DNA of 64,000 bases from JAVBOO01 sp031550435 (GCA_031550435.1 JAVBOO010000002.1:1-64000); one strand, 5' to 3'. Counted from the stretch's first letter, positions 33,165 to 42,390 are shown. The notes: generated by a model from the sequence alone, not told the origin. Program-made: numbers and translations.

Positions 33165-33788
33165 TTAAACAATTATTTTTTTCATGATACTTATCAGCTC
33201 GTTTTGAGCGTACATATTCGTAAGCGTAAATGTATAGCCGTCTGACTTAAAGGTCAGCAGATTATAATCGCTTTGCGATCTGCCATATGCGGTGACTCCG
33301 TCCACCGTGATTTTCTCGAGCAAATCTGTAGCCGTAAGCGCATTTTTATCTTTAACGGAAATAATTATGTCGTTGCCGTTTCGGGATTTCACATAGAAAA
33401 GCGTTTCACCGACATCGAACTTAATGCTGTCGGCCATATAGCCCGAAGGCAGTTTAGCTCTGATAAACTCAATGTTATCGACAGGCGGCTGTTCGGACGC
33501 TTCGAAGACCGGCAAAGAACTTGACGGTATATCGGATTTTTCTTTAGGAGTATTAAAATTAAACATTCTGACAAAAAACATCAGAGCGATAATCGACGCT
33601 GCAAGCGAAACATAGGGTATAAACCGGCCGAGGTTCTTCTTTTCGGTTATTTTTTTTATTCTTTTGTCCAGCTCGGAATAGTCTTTTTTGTCCGTCATGT
33701 TTAGCATGTCTGCTTCGGCAAGCAAATTTTGAGCTTCGGATTCTGTATACGCTTCCGCAATAGACTTAAACAAATCATCGTCCTTCAT
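33165..33788 (-). CDS. Membrane-anchored anti-sigma factor-like protein
   Basis: 207 residues: a cytoplasmic N-terminal region (residues 1-55, charged), one transmembrane helix (about 57-75, IPYVSLAASIIALMFFVRMF) and an extracytoplasmic domain of DUF4367-like appearance (YMADSIKFDVGETLFYVKSRNGN... YNLLTFKSDGYTFTLTN). The position directly after an ECF sigma gene, overlapping it by 4 bases, and the topology indicate an anti-sigma factor; no classical zinc-binding HxxxCxxC motif is seen. Confidence 0.7.
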   Translation of the reverse strand: MKDDDLFKSIAEAYTESEAQNLLAEADMLNMTDKKDYSELDKRIKKITEKKNLGRFIPYVSLAASIIALMFFVRMFNFNTPKEKSDIPSSSLPVFEASEQPPVDNIEFIRAKLPSGYMADSIKFDVGETLFYVKSRNGNDIIISVKDKNALTATDLLEKITVDGVTAYGRSQSDYNLLTFKSDGYTFTLTNMYAQNELISIMKKIIV

Positions 33789-34318
33789 ATGCCTGCCTCC
33801 TTTTCGATCAGATTCGCAAGTTTTTTCCTAGCCCTATGTATCCTGACAGTGACCGCCGTTTCGCTTAGGTTCAACAGTTCCGCAATTCTTTTGTACGGCA
33901 TATCATAAACGTAACTCAGTAAAAATGGCTGACGCAAATTTTCGCTCAGTTGTCCTACCAGTTTACCAAGCTCGTCAATGCGTTCTTTCGATATTAGTTT
34001 AAGCTCTATATCCGCGTTATAGGGAATATCGATGTCATCAATTTCCTTCGTTTGGTCTTTTCTTTTCTTTAATATAGTCAGCGCCGCGTTTTTCACTATA
34101 ACAACCAGAAAGGCCGCGCTTTTTCCTGATGCAGGGTCGTCAATCTTCCCTAAATTTTTGTATACGCGAAAATAAGCCTCGCTTACCGCATCTTCTGCAA
34201 GAGCGTTGTCACGTACGATCTCGTACGCTTTTTTATACAGCAGGCGCTTGTATTTTTCATACAGATATTCGAACTTTATTTTGTCGTCTTCACTCGAAAA
34301 CGAAAGAAAAAAGGCCAT
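33785..34318 (-). CDS. RNA polymerase ECF sigma factor
   Basis: 177 residues from ATG 34318, which has GGAG 5 bases upstream; the frame extends further but without support. Sigma region 2 (FEYLYEKYKRLLYKKAYEIVRDNALAEDAVSEAYFRVYKN) and region 4 (LSENLRQPFLLSYVYDMPYKRIAELLNLSETAVTVRIHRARKKL) are clear. It directs polymerase to stress genes and is probably held by the next gene product at the membrane. A TTTATT-17-TATAAT promoter may precede it on the minus strand near 34412-34440. Confidence 0.9.
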   Translation of the reverse strand: MAFFLSFSSEDDKIKFEYLYEKYKRLLYKKAYEIVRDNALAEDAVSEAYFRVYKNLGKIDDPASGKSAAFLVVIVKNAALTILKKRKDQTKEIDDIDIPYNADIELKLISKERIDELGKLVGQLSENLRQPFLLSYVYDMPYKRIAELLNLSETAVTVRIHRARKKLANLIEKEAGI

Positions 34319-34488
34319 TGCTTCTCCGTTACATATATTTTGGCTCGCGCAAAACCGCTTTACAGTCCGCCAGCTCCGGCGGTTCGGATTGCTCGGCACT
34401 TTGCTGTTACTAATTATAAACCAAGTATCACAATAAATAAAGCGACACTTACTAAACCGATTCTTAGCCGGAAACCTTACATGTTTCT

Positions 34489-34514
34489 ATGCGGTATTTT
34501 ACTTCCGCGGTATA
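34489..34514 (-). repeat. Fragment of repeat family A (A8)
   Basis: ATGCGGTATTTTACTTCCGCGG corresponds to the left module of family A on the minus strand (GCGGAAGTTAAATACCGCAT) with one change. Only this short piece is recognisable. Confidence 0.5.
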
Positions 34515-34609
34515 GTTGTTTTTTAACCGGATTTTAATATATCTTTATGGTATAATAAGAATTAATTTACATTTTGCGATTATGCCAATTGATATAAGTG
34601 AGGTTCACT

Positions 34610-36988
34610 ATGAATGATAAAGCGTTAAACACGTTGGAGTTCCATAAAATACTGCAAATGCTGTCCGACAAAGCAATCTCTGTGCCGGGGAAGGAGATGG
34701 CTGCAGAGCTGTGCCCGACTTCCGAGCTTAGAGATATTGCTCGCGCGCTTCAAGAAACAAGTGAAGCCGAAAGTATGATTTTGAAAAAAGGCTCGTTGCC
34801 ACTAGGTGGAATCAGGGATATAAGAGCTTCACTGAAAAAGGTCGCCCTCGGAGGAGTGCTCAGTATTGAAGAGTTGCTCCATATAGGTGATTTTTTATAT
34901 GTATGCAAAAAAATAAACAGTTACGGCAGGAGAGAGAACAAAAACGAAGTTTTCGAGCTTCTTGATCCCCTGTTTGAATCTGTCGGTACGGCGCATGATT
35001 TGGAACTTGAGCTAAACCGCTGTATCGCGAACGATAAAGAACTGAAAGACGACGCAAGCCAGAATCTGGCGTCTATAAGAAGAAGCATAAAAAAAGCGAA
35101 CGACGGCGTTAGGGATCATCTAACTTCGATTATTCATTCCCAGGCATATAAAAACATGCTGCAAGATAACGTTATAACAATGAGGGGCGGGCGCTATTGC
35201 GTACCTGTCAAGCAGGAATACCGTTCACAATTTAACGGGATGATACACGACCAATCTTCTACGGGCGCAACACTTTTTATGGAGCCGACAAGCGTTGTTA
35301 CCTTGAATAACAAAATCAAAGAGCTTTTGGTCGAAGAAAAAGCTGAAATCGAGTTGATACTGCGCAGACTTTCAGCTATGGTTGCCGAGCATGAGCCGGT
35401 TTTATCGGTTAACGCCAAAACTCTAACGCTCTTGGACTTTATATTTTCAAAAGGTGAGCTTTCTCTCGAGATGCGCGGAACGAAACCGATTTTTAACGAC
35501 AAGGGTTACATTTCGGTCAGAAAAGCGCGCCATCCGCTTATCGGGAATGACAATGTCGTACCGATTGATATCTATCTCGGCAGGGAATTCACCATGTTGC
35601 TGATAACCGGTCCGAACACCGGAGGAAAAACCGTATCTCTTAAGACTGTCGGTCTTTTGACCTTAATGGGTCAGGCCGGTCTTCACATACCTGCGTTTGA
35701 TAAGTCTGAGCTTGCCGTATTTGACGAGGTTTTTGCCGATATCGGCGACGAACAGTCCATAGAGCAAAGTCTTTCAACTTTTTCATCGCATATGACGAAC
35801 ATTGTACGCATACTTGACAATGTAACTACAAATTCGCTCGTGCTTTTGGACGAGCTTGGCGCCGGCACCGACCCAACCGAGGGTGCTGCGCTGGCAATCG
35901 CCCTTTTGCAGTATCTTCACGATTTGAAAATCCGCACAGTCGTCACAACTCACTACAGTGAGCTGAAAGTATTCGCGCTTTCTACCGACAGAGTTGAAAA
36001 CGCCTGCTGCGAATTTGACGTTGAAACTTTAAAGCCGACTTACAGGTTGTTGATAGGAATACCGGGGAAAAGCAACGCATTCGCTATATCAAGCAAACTT
36101 GGGCTTCCTGATCATATTATCAATACCGCAAAGACTGTAATCAGTCGTGAGGACGCAAGATTTGAAGATGTTATAACCGACTTGGAAATTGCAAAGAAAT
36201 CTATCGAGACCGAAAAGGACAGGGCAGAGCAGTACAGGCGTGATGCCGAGCTGTTAAAGCAGGAGTACGAAAAGCAAAAAAACAAGCTTGCCGAACAAAG
36301 AGAGAAGCTGTTGATAGAGGCGAAAACCGAGGCAAAAGCCGTACTGGAAAAAGCAAGAAGCGAGGCCGGCGATATAATACGCGAGATGCAGAGAATTTCG
36401 CTGGAGAAAAACAACTTTAAAGAAGCAGAACAAAAACGTTTGCTTCTAAAAGAAAAATCGGATGCCCTGGATGAGGACATGCATTTGATTAAGCTTGCAA
36501 AGCGGGAGCTTCGCCCCGCGCCGAAAAATCTAAAAAAAGGCGACAACGTTTTCATAAACAGCATGGAGCAGCCGGGAGTTGCGCTTACCGCGCCAAACTC
36601 TAACGGCGATTTGACTGTTCAGTCGGGAATTATGAAAATAAAGGTTAATATTTCCGATTTGTCCGAAGATCTCTCCGCAAAAAATGTAAAAAAAGCGAAG
36701 CCAACACCCGTAGCCGTAACATTCAACAACAGTTCAAAATCTATGTTTATATCTCCTGAGATAGATTTAAGAGGTCTTTTGGCAGACGAAGCAGTCGCAA
36801 GGACAGATAAATTTATAGATGACGCGATTTTGGCATCTCTTAATCAAGTCAGAATCATCCACGGGAAGGGAACCGGTGCCCTGAGAAGCGCGATACACGC
36901 ATTCTTGAAGGAACGAGGCATAAAGAGCTTCAGACTCGGGAAGTTTGGCGAAGGCGAGGACGGAGTTACCGTAGTCGAACTGAAATAA
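34610..36988 (+). CDS. mutS2: MutS2 (endonuclease/ribosome-rescue ATPase)
   Basis: 792 residues from ATG 34610 with GTGAGG upstream (GTG 34598 is weaker). Domains: MutS core (residues about 1-290), ATPase with Walker A ITGPNTGGKTVSLKT near residue 330 and LDELGAGTDPTEGAAL near 412, a long coiled coil (about 515-630, very rich in Lys/Glu), and a C-terminal Smr domain with PEIDLRGLLADEA and HGKGTGALRSAI. It suppresses recombination and, in Bacillus, splits collided ribosomes. It is the second MutS relative in the window; KamC lacks the coiled coil and Smr domain. Confidence 0.96.
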   Translation: MNDKALNTLEFHKILQMLSDKAISVPGKEMAAELCPTSELRDIARALQETSEAESMILKKGSLPLGGIRDIRASLKKVALGGVLSIEELLHIGDFLYVCKKINSYGRRENKNEVFELLDPLFESVGTAHDLELELNRCIANDKELKDDASQNLASIRRSIKKANDGVRDHLTSIIHSQAYKNMLQDNVITMRGGRYCVPVKQEYRSQFNGMIHDQSSTGATLFMEPTSVVTLNNKIKELLVEEKAEIELILRRLSAMVAEHEPVLSVNAKTLTLLDFIFSKGELSLEMRGTKPIFNDKGYISVRKARHPLIGNDNVVPIDIYLGREFTMLLITGPNTGGKTVSLKTVGLLTLMGQAGLHIPAFDKSELAVFDEVFADIGDEQSIEQSLSTFSSHMTNIVRILDNVTTNSLVLLDELGAGTDPTEGAALAIALLQYLHDLKIRTVVTTHYSELKVFALSTDRVENACCEFDVETLKPTYRLLIGIPGKSNAFAISSKLGLPDHIINTAKTVISREDARFEDVITDLEIAKKSIETEKDRAEQYRRDAELLKQEYEKQKNKLAEQREKLLIEAKTEAKAVLEKARSEAGDIIREMQRISLEKNNFKEAEQKRLLLKEKSDALDEDMHLIKLAKRELRPAPKNLKKGDNVFINSMEQPGVALTAPNSNGDLTVQSGIMKIKVNISDLSEDLSAKNVKKAKPTPVAVTFNNSSKSMFISPEIDLRGLLADEAVARTDKFIDDAILASLNQVRIIHGKGTGALRSAIHAFLKERGIKSFRLGKFGEGEDGVTVVELK

Positions 36989-37009
36989 TCGCTGTACCCT
37001 AAAATTAAA

Positions 37010-37037
37010 TTTACATTAAGTTCACATTCTGTTAATA
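37010..37037 (+). promoter_or_regulatory. PhoP-box-like triple direct repeat
   Basis: TTTACA-N5-TTCACA-N5-TTAATA: three hexamers of the TTNACA type at exactly 11-bp spacing (37010, 37021, 37032). This is the arrangement bound by PhoP/PhoB-type regulators. A TATATT-like -10 lies at about 37046. It is placed for autoregulation of the response regulator that follows. Confidence 0.6.
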
Positions 37038-37089
37038 TATGTGCTTTATATTAAGACAGCAACCAACCCCAGCAAAACGGGAGGGAAAA

Positions 37090-37773
37090 ATGGCCAAGAC
37101 AAAAATACTCATCGTTGACGACGACAGGCATATAGCCGAGCTTATATCACTGTATCTAAACAAAGAAGGCTATGAGACCAAAGAGGTACATAGCGGAAAA
37201 AAAGCGGTAGAAGAGTTTAAGTCATTTTCTCCTTTTCTCGTTCTTTTAGACCTGATGCTTCCCGAAATTGACGGTTATCAGGTCTGCGGCGAGATACGCA
37301 AGATTTCTCAGGTGCCTGTCATTATGCTGACCGCAAAAGGTGAAACATTTGACAAAGTACTCGGGCTTGAACTCGGCGCGGACGACTACATAGTGAAACC
37401 ATTCGACCCGAAAGAGTTGGTAGCGAGGGTCAAGGCAGTGCTGAGAAGGTACACAAAGAAAGATGAAGACGGGCAAAAACAGATCGTAGTACCGAATATG
37501 ACCGTCAACCCCTCAACCTATACGGTTACCTACCACGGTAAGACGCTTGAACTGCCTCCAAAAGAGTTTGAGCTGCTTTATTTCTTTGTTCAGCATCCGA
37601 ATCAGGTCTTTACGAGGGACCATCTGCTCGATAAAATCTGGGGCTACGAATTTGCCGGAGATACGAGAACCGTTGACGTCCATATAAAAAGGCTGCGTGA
37701 AAAGATGACGCATGAAGATATATGGAGTATAAAAACCGTATGGGGCGTCGGCTATAAGTTTGAGCTTGAATAA
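37090..37773 (+). CDS. PhoP/OmpR-family response regulator
   Basis: 227 residues from ATG 37090 (GGGAGGG upstream). The receiver domain has acidic DDD near residue 10, the phosphorylated Asp in LLDLMLPEIDG (about residue 53), and KPFDPKELVARV; the C-terminal winged helix has DTRTVDVHIKRLREKM and VWGVGYKFE. It binds DNA as a tandem dimer after phosphorylation by the adjacent kinase. Repeat B2 fills the 80-bp gap to the kinase gene. Confidence 0.93.
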   Translation: MAKTKILIVDDDRHIAELISLYLNKEGYETKEVHSGKKAVEEFKSFSPFLVLLDLMLPEIDGYQVCGEIRKISQVPVIMLTAKGETFDKVLGLELGADDYIVKPFDPKELVARVKAVLRRYTKKDEDGQKQIVVPNMTVNPSTYTVTYHGKTLELPPKEFELLYFFVQHPNQVFTRDHLLDKIWGYEFAGDTRTVDVHIKRLREKMTHEDIWSIKTVWGVGYKFELE

Positions 37774-37812
37774 AGCGAAAAGTTTGGCGAATGGCTTAAT
37801 TGTCGCCTCAAT
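37774..37812 (+). repeat. Repeat family B, copy B2 (partial)
   Basis: AGTTTGGCGAATGGCTTAATTGTCGCCTCAATA shows the right half of the family B core; the left arm is changed to AGCGAAAAG. It begins at the response regulator stop codon. Confidence 0.6.
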
Positions 37813-37853
37813 AATAAAAGCGTCTTGTAGGCGCATAATTTACAGGTGCGGCT

Positions 37854-39296
37854 GTGTTTAAAACTATATTCGGAAAGCAATTCTTTGCATATGTGTGTTT
37901 GCTGACGGTCAGCCTGACTATACTTTGTGTTGTGCTGATTTCGTTTTATTCCGACCATATTGTCAACAATAAAAGCAGAATGCTCGAGGAACAGGCAAAA
38001 CGCATCACGGAAATCTGTAAGCAGGCATATGCGCCGAATCTTGACGCTTTTTTATACAATATGAAGTTAAACCAAATAAGCAACGAACTTCAAATTTTTA
38101 AGGATTATCTTGACACGAGCTGCTTCTTGACCGACACCGGCTTTGTAATTAAGGTAGGGACAACGAATATTTTCTCGGAAATCGAAGGTAAAATACCCGC
38201 GAAAAGCATTTTGGATAAAGTCAAAAAAGGCTTTCCCATCACCGAAAGAGGGAGTCTCGGCGGGTTACTTCCAAACGACAGCTTGACCGTATGCTATCCC
38301 GTAACAATCGGAGGCTCTGTCAAAGCGATAGTTTTTGTCAGCTCGTCAACAAAAGACATCAACAACGATATAAGCAGTATCTATAAAATAACGTTTTGGT
38401 GTATTTTCGCGACAGCTGTTGTTTCGTATCTGTTTATGTACATTACTTCGAAAACGATTTCAAGGCCGATAAAGCAAATAAGCGAAGCCGCAAAAATCAT
38501 AGCTGCGGGCAATTTTGACAAGAGAATCGAATACAGGGCTAACGATGAGATAGGTCAGCTTTCCGCAAGTTTTAATTACATGGCCGAAAGCCTGAACAAC
38601 CAGGAGAATAAGCGCCGCGAATTTATCGGAAACATTTCTCACGACCTTCGTTCTCCGCTTACCTCCATGAAAGGCTTTTTGCAGGCAATTATAGACGGTA
38701 CGGTTCCTCCTGAAAAGCACAACCGTTACCTTAACATAGTTCTTGAAGAAAGCGACAGGTTAAGTAAACTCGCAAACGACCTGCTTGACCTGAATAAATC
38801 CGAAAAGCTCGATTTAAAGCCATTTATAAGCATTTTCGACCTTAATGAGCTAATAAGAAGTACGGTGATAATGTTTGAACATAAAATTAGAGCCAAGCAT
38901 ATTGAAATCGAGGTCATGTTTGCGGAAGAGCAGTGTAATGTTTCTGCCGATTACGAAAAAATTAAACGCGTACTATATAATCTGACAGACAACGCCGTGA
39001 AATTCACTCCCGATAACGGAGAAATCTCAATCGAAACGACCGTTAAAGACGGAAAGGTATATACCTCGGTTAAGGATACAGGAATAGGGTTGAGCGTCGA
39101 AGACCAAAAAAAAGTGTTCGACAGGTTTTATAAAGTTGATACCTCTCGGGGAGCGGATACTTCCGGCAGCGGTCTCGGCCTTGCGATCGTAAAAGAGTTT
39201 ATAAGGGCGCACGATGAAACCGTCACTGTTACCGGTGAGACAAATAAAGGCTGCACCTTCACATTTTCTTTGCCTCTGGCCGAAATAATTAGCTAA
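37854..39296 (+). CDS. Sensor histidine kinase
   Basis: 480 residues from GTG 37854 (AGGTGC upstream, weak). A transmembrane helix near residues 10-30, an extracellular sensor region, a second helix near 175-198, a HAMP linker (SKTISRPIKQISEAAKII), the phospho-acceptor H box FIGNISHDLRSPLTSMKGF near residue 262, and an ATPase domain with NLTDNAVKFTPDNG, DTGIGL and GSGLGLAIVKEF. It works with the response regulator upstream. The signal is unknown; the PhoP-type box suggests but does not prove phosphate or envelope stress. Confidence 0.93.
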   Translation: MFKTIFGKQFFAYVCLLTVSLTILCVVLISFYSDHIVNNKSRMLEEQAKRITEICKQAYAPNLDAFLYNMKLNQISNELQIFKDYLDTSCFLTDTGFVIKVGTTNIFSEIEGKIPAKSILDKVKKGFPITERGSLGGLLPNDSLTVCYPVTIGGSVKAIVFVSSSTKDINNDISSIYKITFWCIFATAVVSYLFMYITSKTISRPIKQISEAAKIIAAGNFDKRIEYRANDEIGQLSASFNYMAESLNNQENKRREFIGNISHDLRSPLTSMKGFLQAIIDGTVPPEKHNRYLNIVLEESDRLSKLANDLLDLNKSEKLDLKPFISIFDLNELIRSTVIMFEHKIRAKHIEIEVMFAEEQCNVSADYEKIKRVLYNLTDNAVKFTPDNGEISIETTVKDGKVYTSVKDTGIGLSVEDQKKVFDRFYKVDTSRGADTSGSGLGLAIVKEFIRAHDETVTVTGETNKGCTFTFSLPLAEIIS

Positions 39297-39300
39297 GAAA

Positions 39301-39410
39301 GTACTGATTTAATTGGACGGTTGCGCCGCTGCACTCCAATGCGGCGCGTCTGCGTCTTAGTGAGGGAACAACAAAATATAGCGTTTTCCTATATTTTGTG
39401 CCGGAGTAAT
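39301..39410 (+). repeat. Chimaera of repeat families C and A (A4)
   Basis: The left 25 bases (CTGATTTAATTGGACGG, then TTGCGCCG) are the start of family C; from about 39326 the sequence is the right half of family A (hairpin AACAAAATATAG / CTATATTTTGT, end GCCGGAGTAAT). The join suggests insertion of one element into another or recombination between them. Confidence 0.7.
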
Positions 39411-39561
39411 ATCTTTTGCGGCAAAAGTGAATAAACATTACTTTTTTGTCATATAATAATATCGAAGTTTGTCGAATAAAGAGTTATTTTGATATCAACT
39501 CTTTAGCGCACTTTCAAATAAACACCGGAAACATATAACTTTATTTGTTCAGGGTGGTTGC

Positions 39562-39738
39562 ATGTCCGAAAAGTATAAAGATCTCTTTAGCCTTATCGAA
39601 AACGATAAGGAATCGAGAATGTATTATTCGGCTCTTCCGTATGAATTGAGAACACATATCAAGTCTCGGGCCCACAATGTTAATTCATTCGAAAGCTTGA
39701 AGGATTATGCCGAAAATCTGCTCAGGGGAGATATATAG
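39562..39738 (+). CDS. Small conserved-looking protein of unknown function
   Basis: 58 codons with AGGGTGG 5 bases before the ATG. The protein is mostly helical and charged (MSEKYKDLFSLIENDKESR at the start, SFESLKDYAENLLRGD at the end). Small proteins of this style occur in other clostridia, to my recollection, but no function is known. It sits alone between repeat DNA and a terminator. The Shine-Dalgarno, normal codon use and protein-like composition support it as real. Confidence 0.65.
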   Translation: MSEKYKDLFSLIENDKESRMYYSALPYELRTHIKSRAHNVNSFESLKDYAENLLRGDI

Positions 39739-39814
39739 CCTGGGTACGAAAACTCCTCTTACTCTTCTTTTACAGTCGTAAGGCACAATAACCGACTAAT
39801 CTTCCTATACGACT

Positions 39815-39860
39815 AAAACAAAAAAGCTGCTGTCAATCGACAAGTCAGCTTTTTTGTTTT
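39815..39860. terminator. Strong bidirectional terminator
   Basis: AAAACAAAAAAGCTG (39815-39829) and CAGCTTTTTTGTTTT (39846-39860) form a perfect 15-bp stem whose arms end in T runs on either strand. It serves the small gene on the plus strand and the ABC exporter operon on the minus strand. Confidence 0.85.
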
Positions 39861-39885
39861 AAGTGAATAAAGTTGAAAACGGACT

Positions 39886-39945
39886 ATTACCGCGGAAGTT
39901 AATTACCGCATAAAATGCTTACGCGGTTACTCGTGCCGAAGTAAT
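39886..39945 (+). repeat. Repeat family A, copy A5 (short form)
   Basis: 60 bp, ATTACCGCGGAAGTTAATTA to CTCGTGCCGAAGTAAT; nearly the same as A2. Confidence 0.8.
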
Positions 39946-39966
39946 ATATGCAGTTTCGATACTTAT

Positions 39967-41559
39967 TTACAGTGCTTCAAATTTTTTCTTTCCCCAAGTT
40001 CCCAGTATCGACAACACAACTGCTGTCCCGACTGCAAAAAACAATGCCGCCAAAAGTGCGAAAATTTCGATTTCGATACCGGACACCGCATATAGAACGC
40101 AGAGTAGGGCAATTATCAGCATGTTAGCCAGCATATTGATCAAAACACTTGCGCTTTGTTTAACGACTATGGTTGCGGACTTCCACTCAAGTTTTGGGAA
40201 CGCAAGGTTCACAACAAGCCCCAATAAAGGAGCAAAAATACATACGCTGAGACCGCAGATGAGAATGCAGGCCAGTGTGAACATGTTCAGTTTCAGCCCG
40301 AAAGCCAGAATAATCGTGCTAACAATGAATATTGGAACGCTTAGCGTATAGTTGAGCAAAACTTTTGCCGTCATTATTTGCTTAAACTTAACCGGCAAGC
40401 TCTTTATAAGCCAGAAAGTTTTACCCTCGATTGATATCGAAACAGGCGTAGTTGAAGCGATTGTAATTGTAAAAGCCGCAATCGCAAGGCTGAAAGCTGC
40501 AATATATGTCATTGCCTCGGGAATATCGAGAATTGCAGAAACAGTCTCTGAGCCGAAGAAAGTTACTGCTACGGCATAAATCAGGTACATGATCATACCG
40601 ATAGCGGTGTTTAGGAAATAAATCGGATTTCCAAAATACGTCTTCACTTCTCTTTTATACAGAGCAGACATTACGGAAGATGTTTGCAAAGACCTCAGTC
40701 TGTAGTTTGACTTAGCGCTTTTTTCGGTAAGCTTAGCGTTAATGCTTTTGAAACTCTTGCTTAACATTGAGACAAACAGAACAAGTATCAAAGTGTTAAC
40801 CGATATAAAAAGCAGCGCAGAGGCTAAGTTTGATTCAGTCAGAGCCTTTATATAAAAGTCGCCTATAAAATAATATTTCATCAACGCATCAAGATAGCCG
40901 GGAATGGAAGAATCCGTTATAAGAGCCTGCAAATAGTATTCCATAGCGAAAACGGCCGCCAGAATAAAAACCATGCCTACGTAGTTTGCGATTGTTGTCT
41001 TTTTTAGCCTTGATGATACGGTAGAGACTAAATACGCAAGGGCAGAGCCAACAATCGTAGGCACAACAAGTAGAAACGGCATCAAAATCACGGCATAAAC
41101 ATAAAACACCACGCCGGGCGAAACCTTCATTGCATAGACGATAAATATCTCCAAACTGATAAAAAACGCTATAACAAAGTTGTTAATAAAAAGCTGCAGC
41201 AGTTTGGATACAAAAATCGAAGAGTTTCTGAGCGGCAGTGAGGTTAGCATGTCATAATCTTTAAAATCAAACAAAAAACCGGAAGCTTTGTAAATCGTCG
41301 TAATAAAAGCAAACAGCGTAACAGCCATTACCCCGAGGCTTATCAGCAAGTCCATTCTGCCAAACAGCTCCAAAAGTCCTGCGTATTGCCAAAATATCTG
41401 AAAAAATGACGGAACAAGCGCGACAAACAGCACGACTACCATAATCAGCGGTCTGTAACTCTTGCCTTTTGCACCTTTCATCCTGAAAGAGTTCAGGCTG
41501 TAAGTGTCGGTTAAACCGGCTTTTGTCAAGATTAATATTTCTTTTAGCGATGAGTTCAT
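39967..41559 (-). CDS. ABC-2 type exporter permease
   Basis: 530 residues with about twelve hydrophobic segments spread over the whole length, interrupted by a loop near residue 270-300 (KSFKSINAKLTEKSAKSNYR). It overlaps the upstream ATPase gene by 4 bases, so the two form one transporter. The large two-half permease resembles putative ABC exporters of Firmicutes (ABC_tran_2 group). The substrate is unknown. The C-terminus is basic (GTWGKKKFEAL). Confidence 0.82.
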   Translation of the reverse strand: MNSSLKEILILTKAGLTDTYSLNSFRMKGAKGKSYRPLIMVVVLFVALVPSFFQIFWQYAGLLELFGRMDLLISLGVMAVTLFAFITTIYKASGFLFDFKDYDMLTSLPLRNSSIFVSKLLQLFINNFVIAFFISLEIFIVYAMKVSPGVVFYVYAVILMPFLLVVPTIVGSALAYLVSTVSSRLKKTTIANYVGMVFILAAVFAMEYYLQALITDSSIPGYLDALMKYYFIGDFYIKALTESNLASALLFISVNTLILVLFVSMLSKSFKSINAKLTEKSAKSNYRLRSLQTSSVMSALYKREVKTYFGNPIYFLNTAIGMIMYLIYAVAVTFFGSETVSAILDIPEAMTYIAAFSLAIAAFTITIASTTPVSISIEGKTFWLIKSLPVKFKQIMTAKVLLNYTLSVPIFIVSTIILAFGLKLNMFTLACILICGLSVCIFAPLLGLVVNLAFPKLEWKSATIVVKQSASVLINMLANMLIIALLCVLYAVSGIEIEIFALLAALFFAVGTAVVLSILGTWGKKKFEAL

Positions 41560-42266
41560 TTTTCAATCAGCTCCAAGAACAACGATTCCAGAGAGCTCTT
41601 GCCCTTAACTTCTTCCAACTTTCCGGAAGCGGCAAGTTTTCCCTCTTTGATGATGGCGATTTTGTTGCAAAGCTTTTCGGCAACATCCAAAACGTGTGTA
41701 GAAAAGAATATCGCGCCGCCGTTGTTGCAAAATTCTTTCATAAATTGCTTCAGAGTATGCGCTGCTTTCGGGTCAAGGCCGACAAAAGGTTCGTCCAGAA
41801 CAAAAAGCTTCGGATTGTGAATGAGCGCGGATATTATCGTCAGCTTTTGCTTCATTCCGTGAGAATATGATGAGATTATGCTGCCCAAATCGGAAGTCAG
41901 GTCGAACGCGTCACCGTATTTTTTTATGGAGTTTTCTCTTGCAGCCTTTCCGATTCCGAAAATATCGGCTACAAAATTAAGATACTGTATACCTGTCATA
42001 TTCTCGTATATATCAGGATTATCGGGTATATATGCAATTTTTCGTTTACATTCAATCGGATTGTCCTTAACGGAAACCCCTTCGATCAAGATTTCACCTT
42101 CCGTGAAATCAAGAATACCCGTTATGCATTTTATCGTCGTAGTTTTCCCCGCGCCGTTGTGCCCGATAAATCCGTAAACATCACCTGCCGATATTTCCAG
42201 ACTTAGAGAATCAACAGCTTTTTTGCCGGCCTTGTAAGTCTTTGACAAATTCCTTATTGAAAGCAT
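41556..42266 (-). CDS. ABC transporter ATP-binding protein
   Basis: 236 residues. Walker A GHNGAGKTTTIKC near residue 40, signature SSYSHGMKQKLTII, Walker B LFVLDEPFVGLD and the switch STHVLD are present. The signature reads SHGMK rather than LSGGQ, which is common in ABC-2 exporters. It is the energising partner of the permease that follows. The start has GGAGATGTTATT upstream. Confidence 0.93.
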   Translation of the reverse strand: MLSIRNLSKTYKAGKKAVDSLSLEISAGDVYGFIGHNGAGKTTTIKCITGILDFTEGEILIEGVSVKDNPIECKRKIAYIPDNPDIYENMTGIQYLNFVADIFGIGKAARENSIKKYGDAFDLTSDLGSIISSYSHGMKQKLTIISALIHNPKLFVLDEPFVGLDPKAAHTLKQFMKEFCNNGGAIFFSTHVLDVAEKLCNKIAIIKEGKLAASGKLEEVKGKSSLESLFLELIEK

Positions 42267-42305
42267 AATAACATCTCCGATTCTTTCTGCATTTTATATT
42301 ACATT

Positions 42306-42390
42306 GGCAACAAATTATAGGAACACGCTATATTTTGTTGTTCCCTCACTAAGACGCAGATGCGCCACATTGCAGCGCTGCACTGTAAAA
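42306..42390 (-). repeat. Repeat family A, truncated copy A6
   Basis: On the minus strand GCATCTGCGTCTTAGTGAGG, then AACAACAAAATATAGCG and CCTATAATTTGTTGCC, i.e. the right module of the long form; the left module is missing. Confidence 0.65.
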
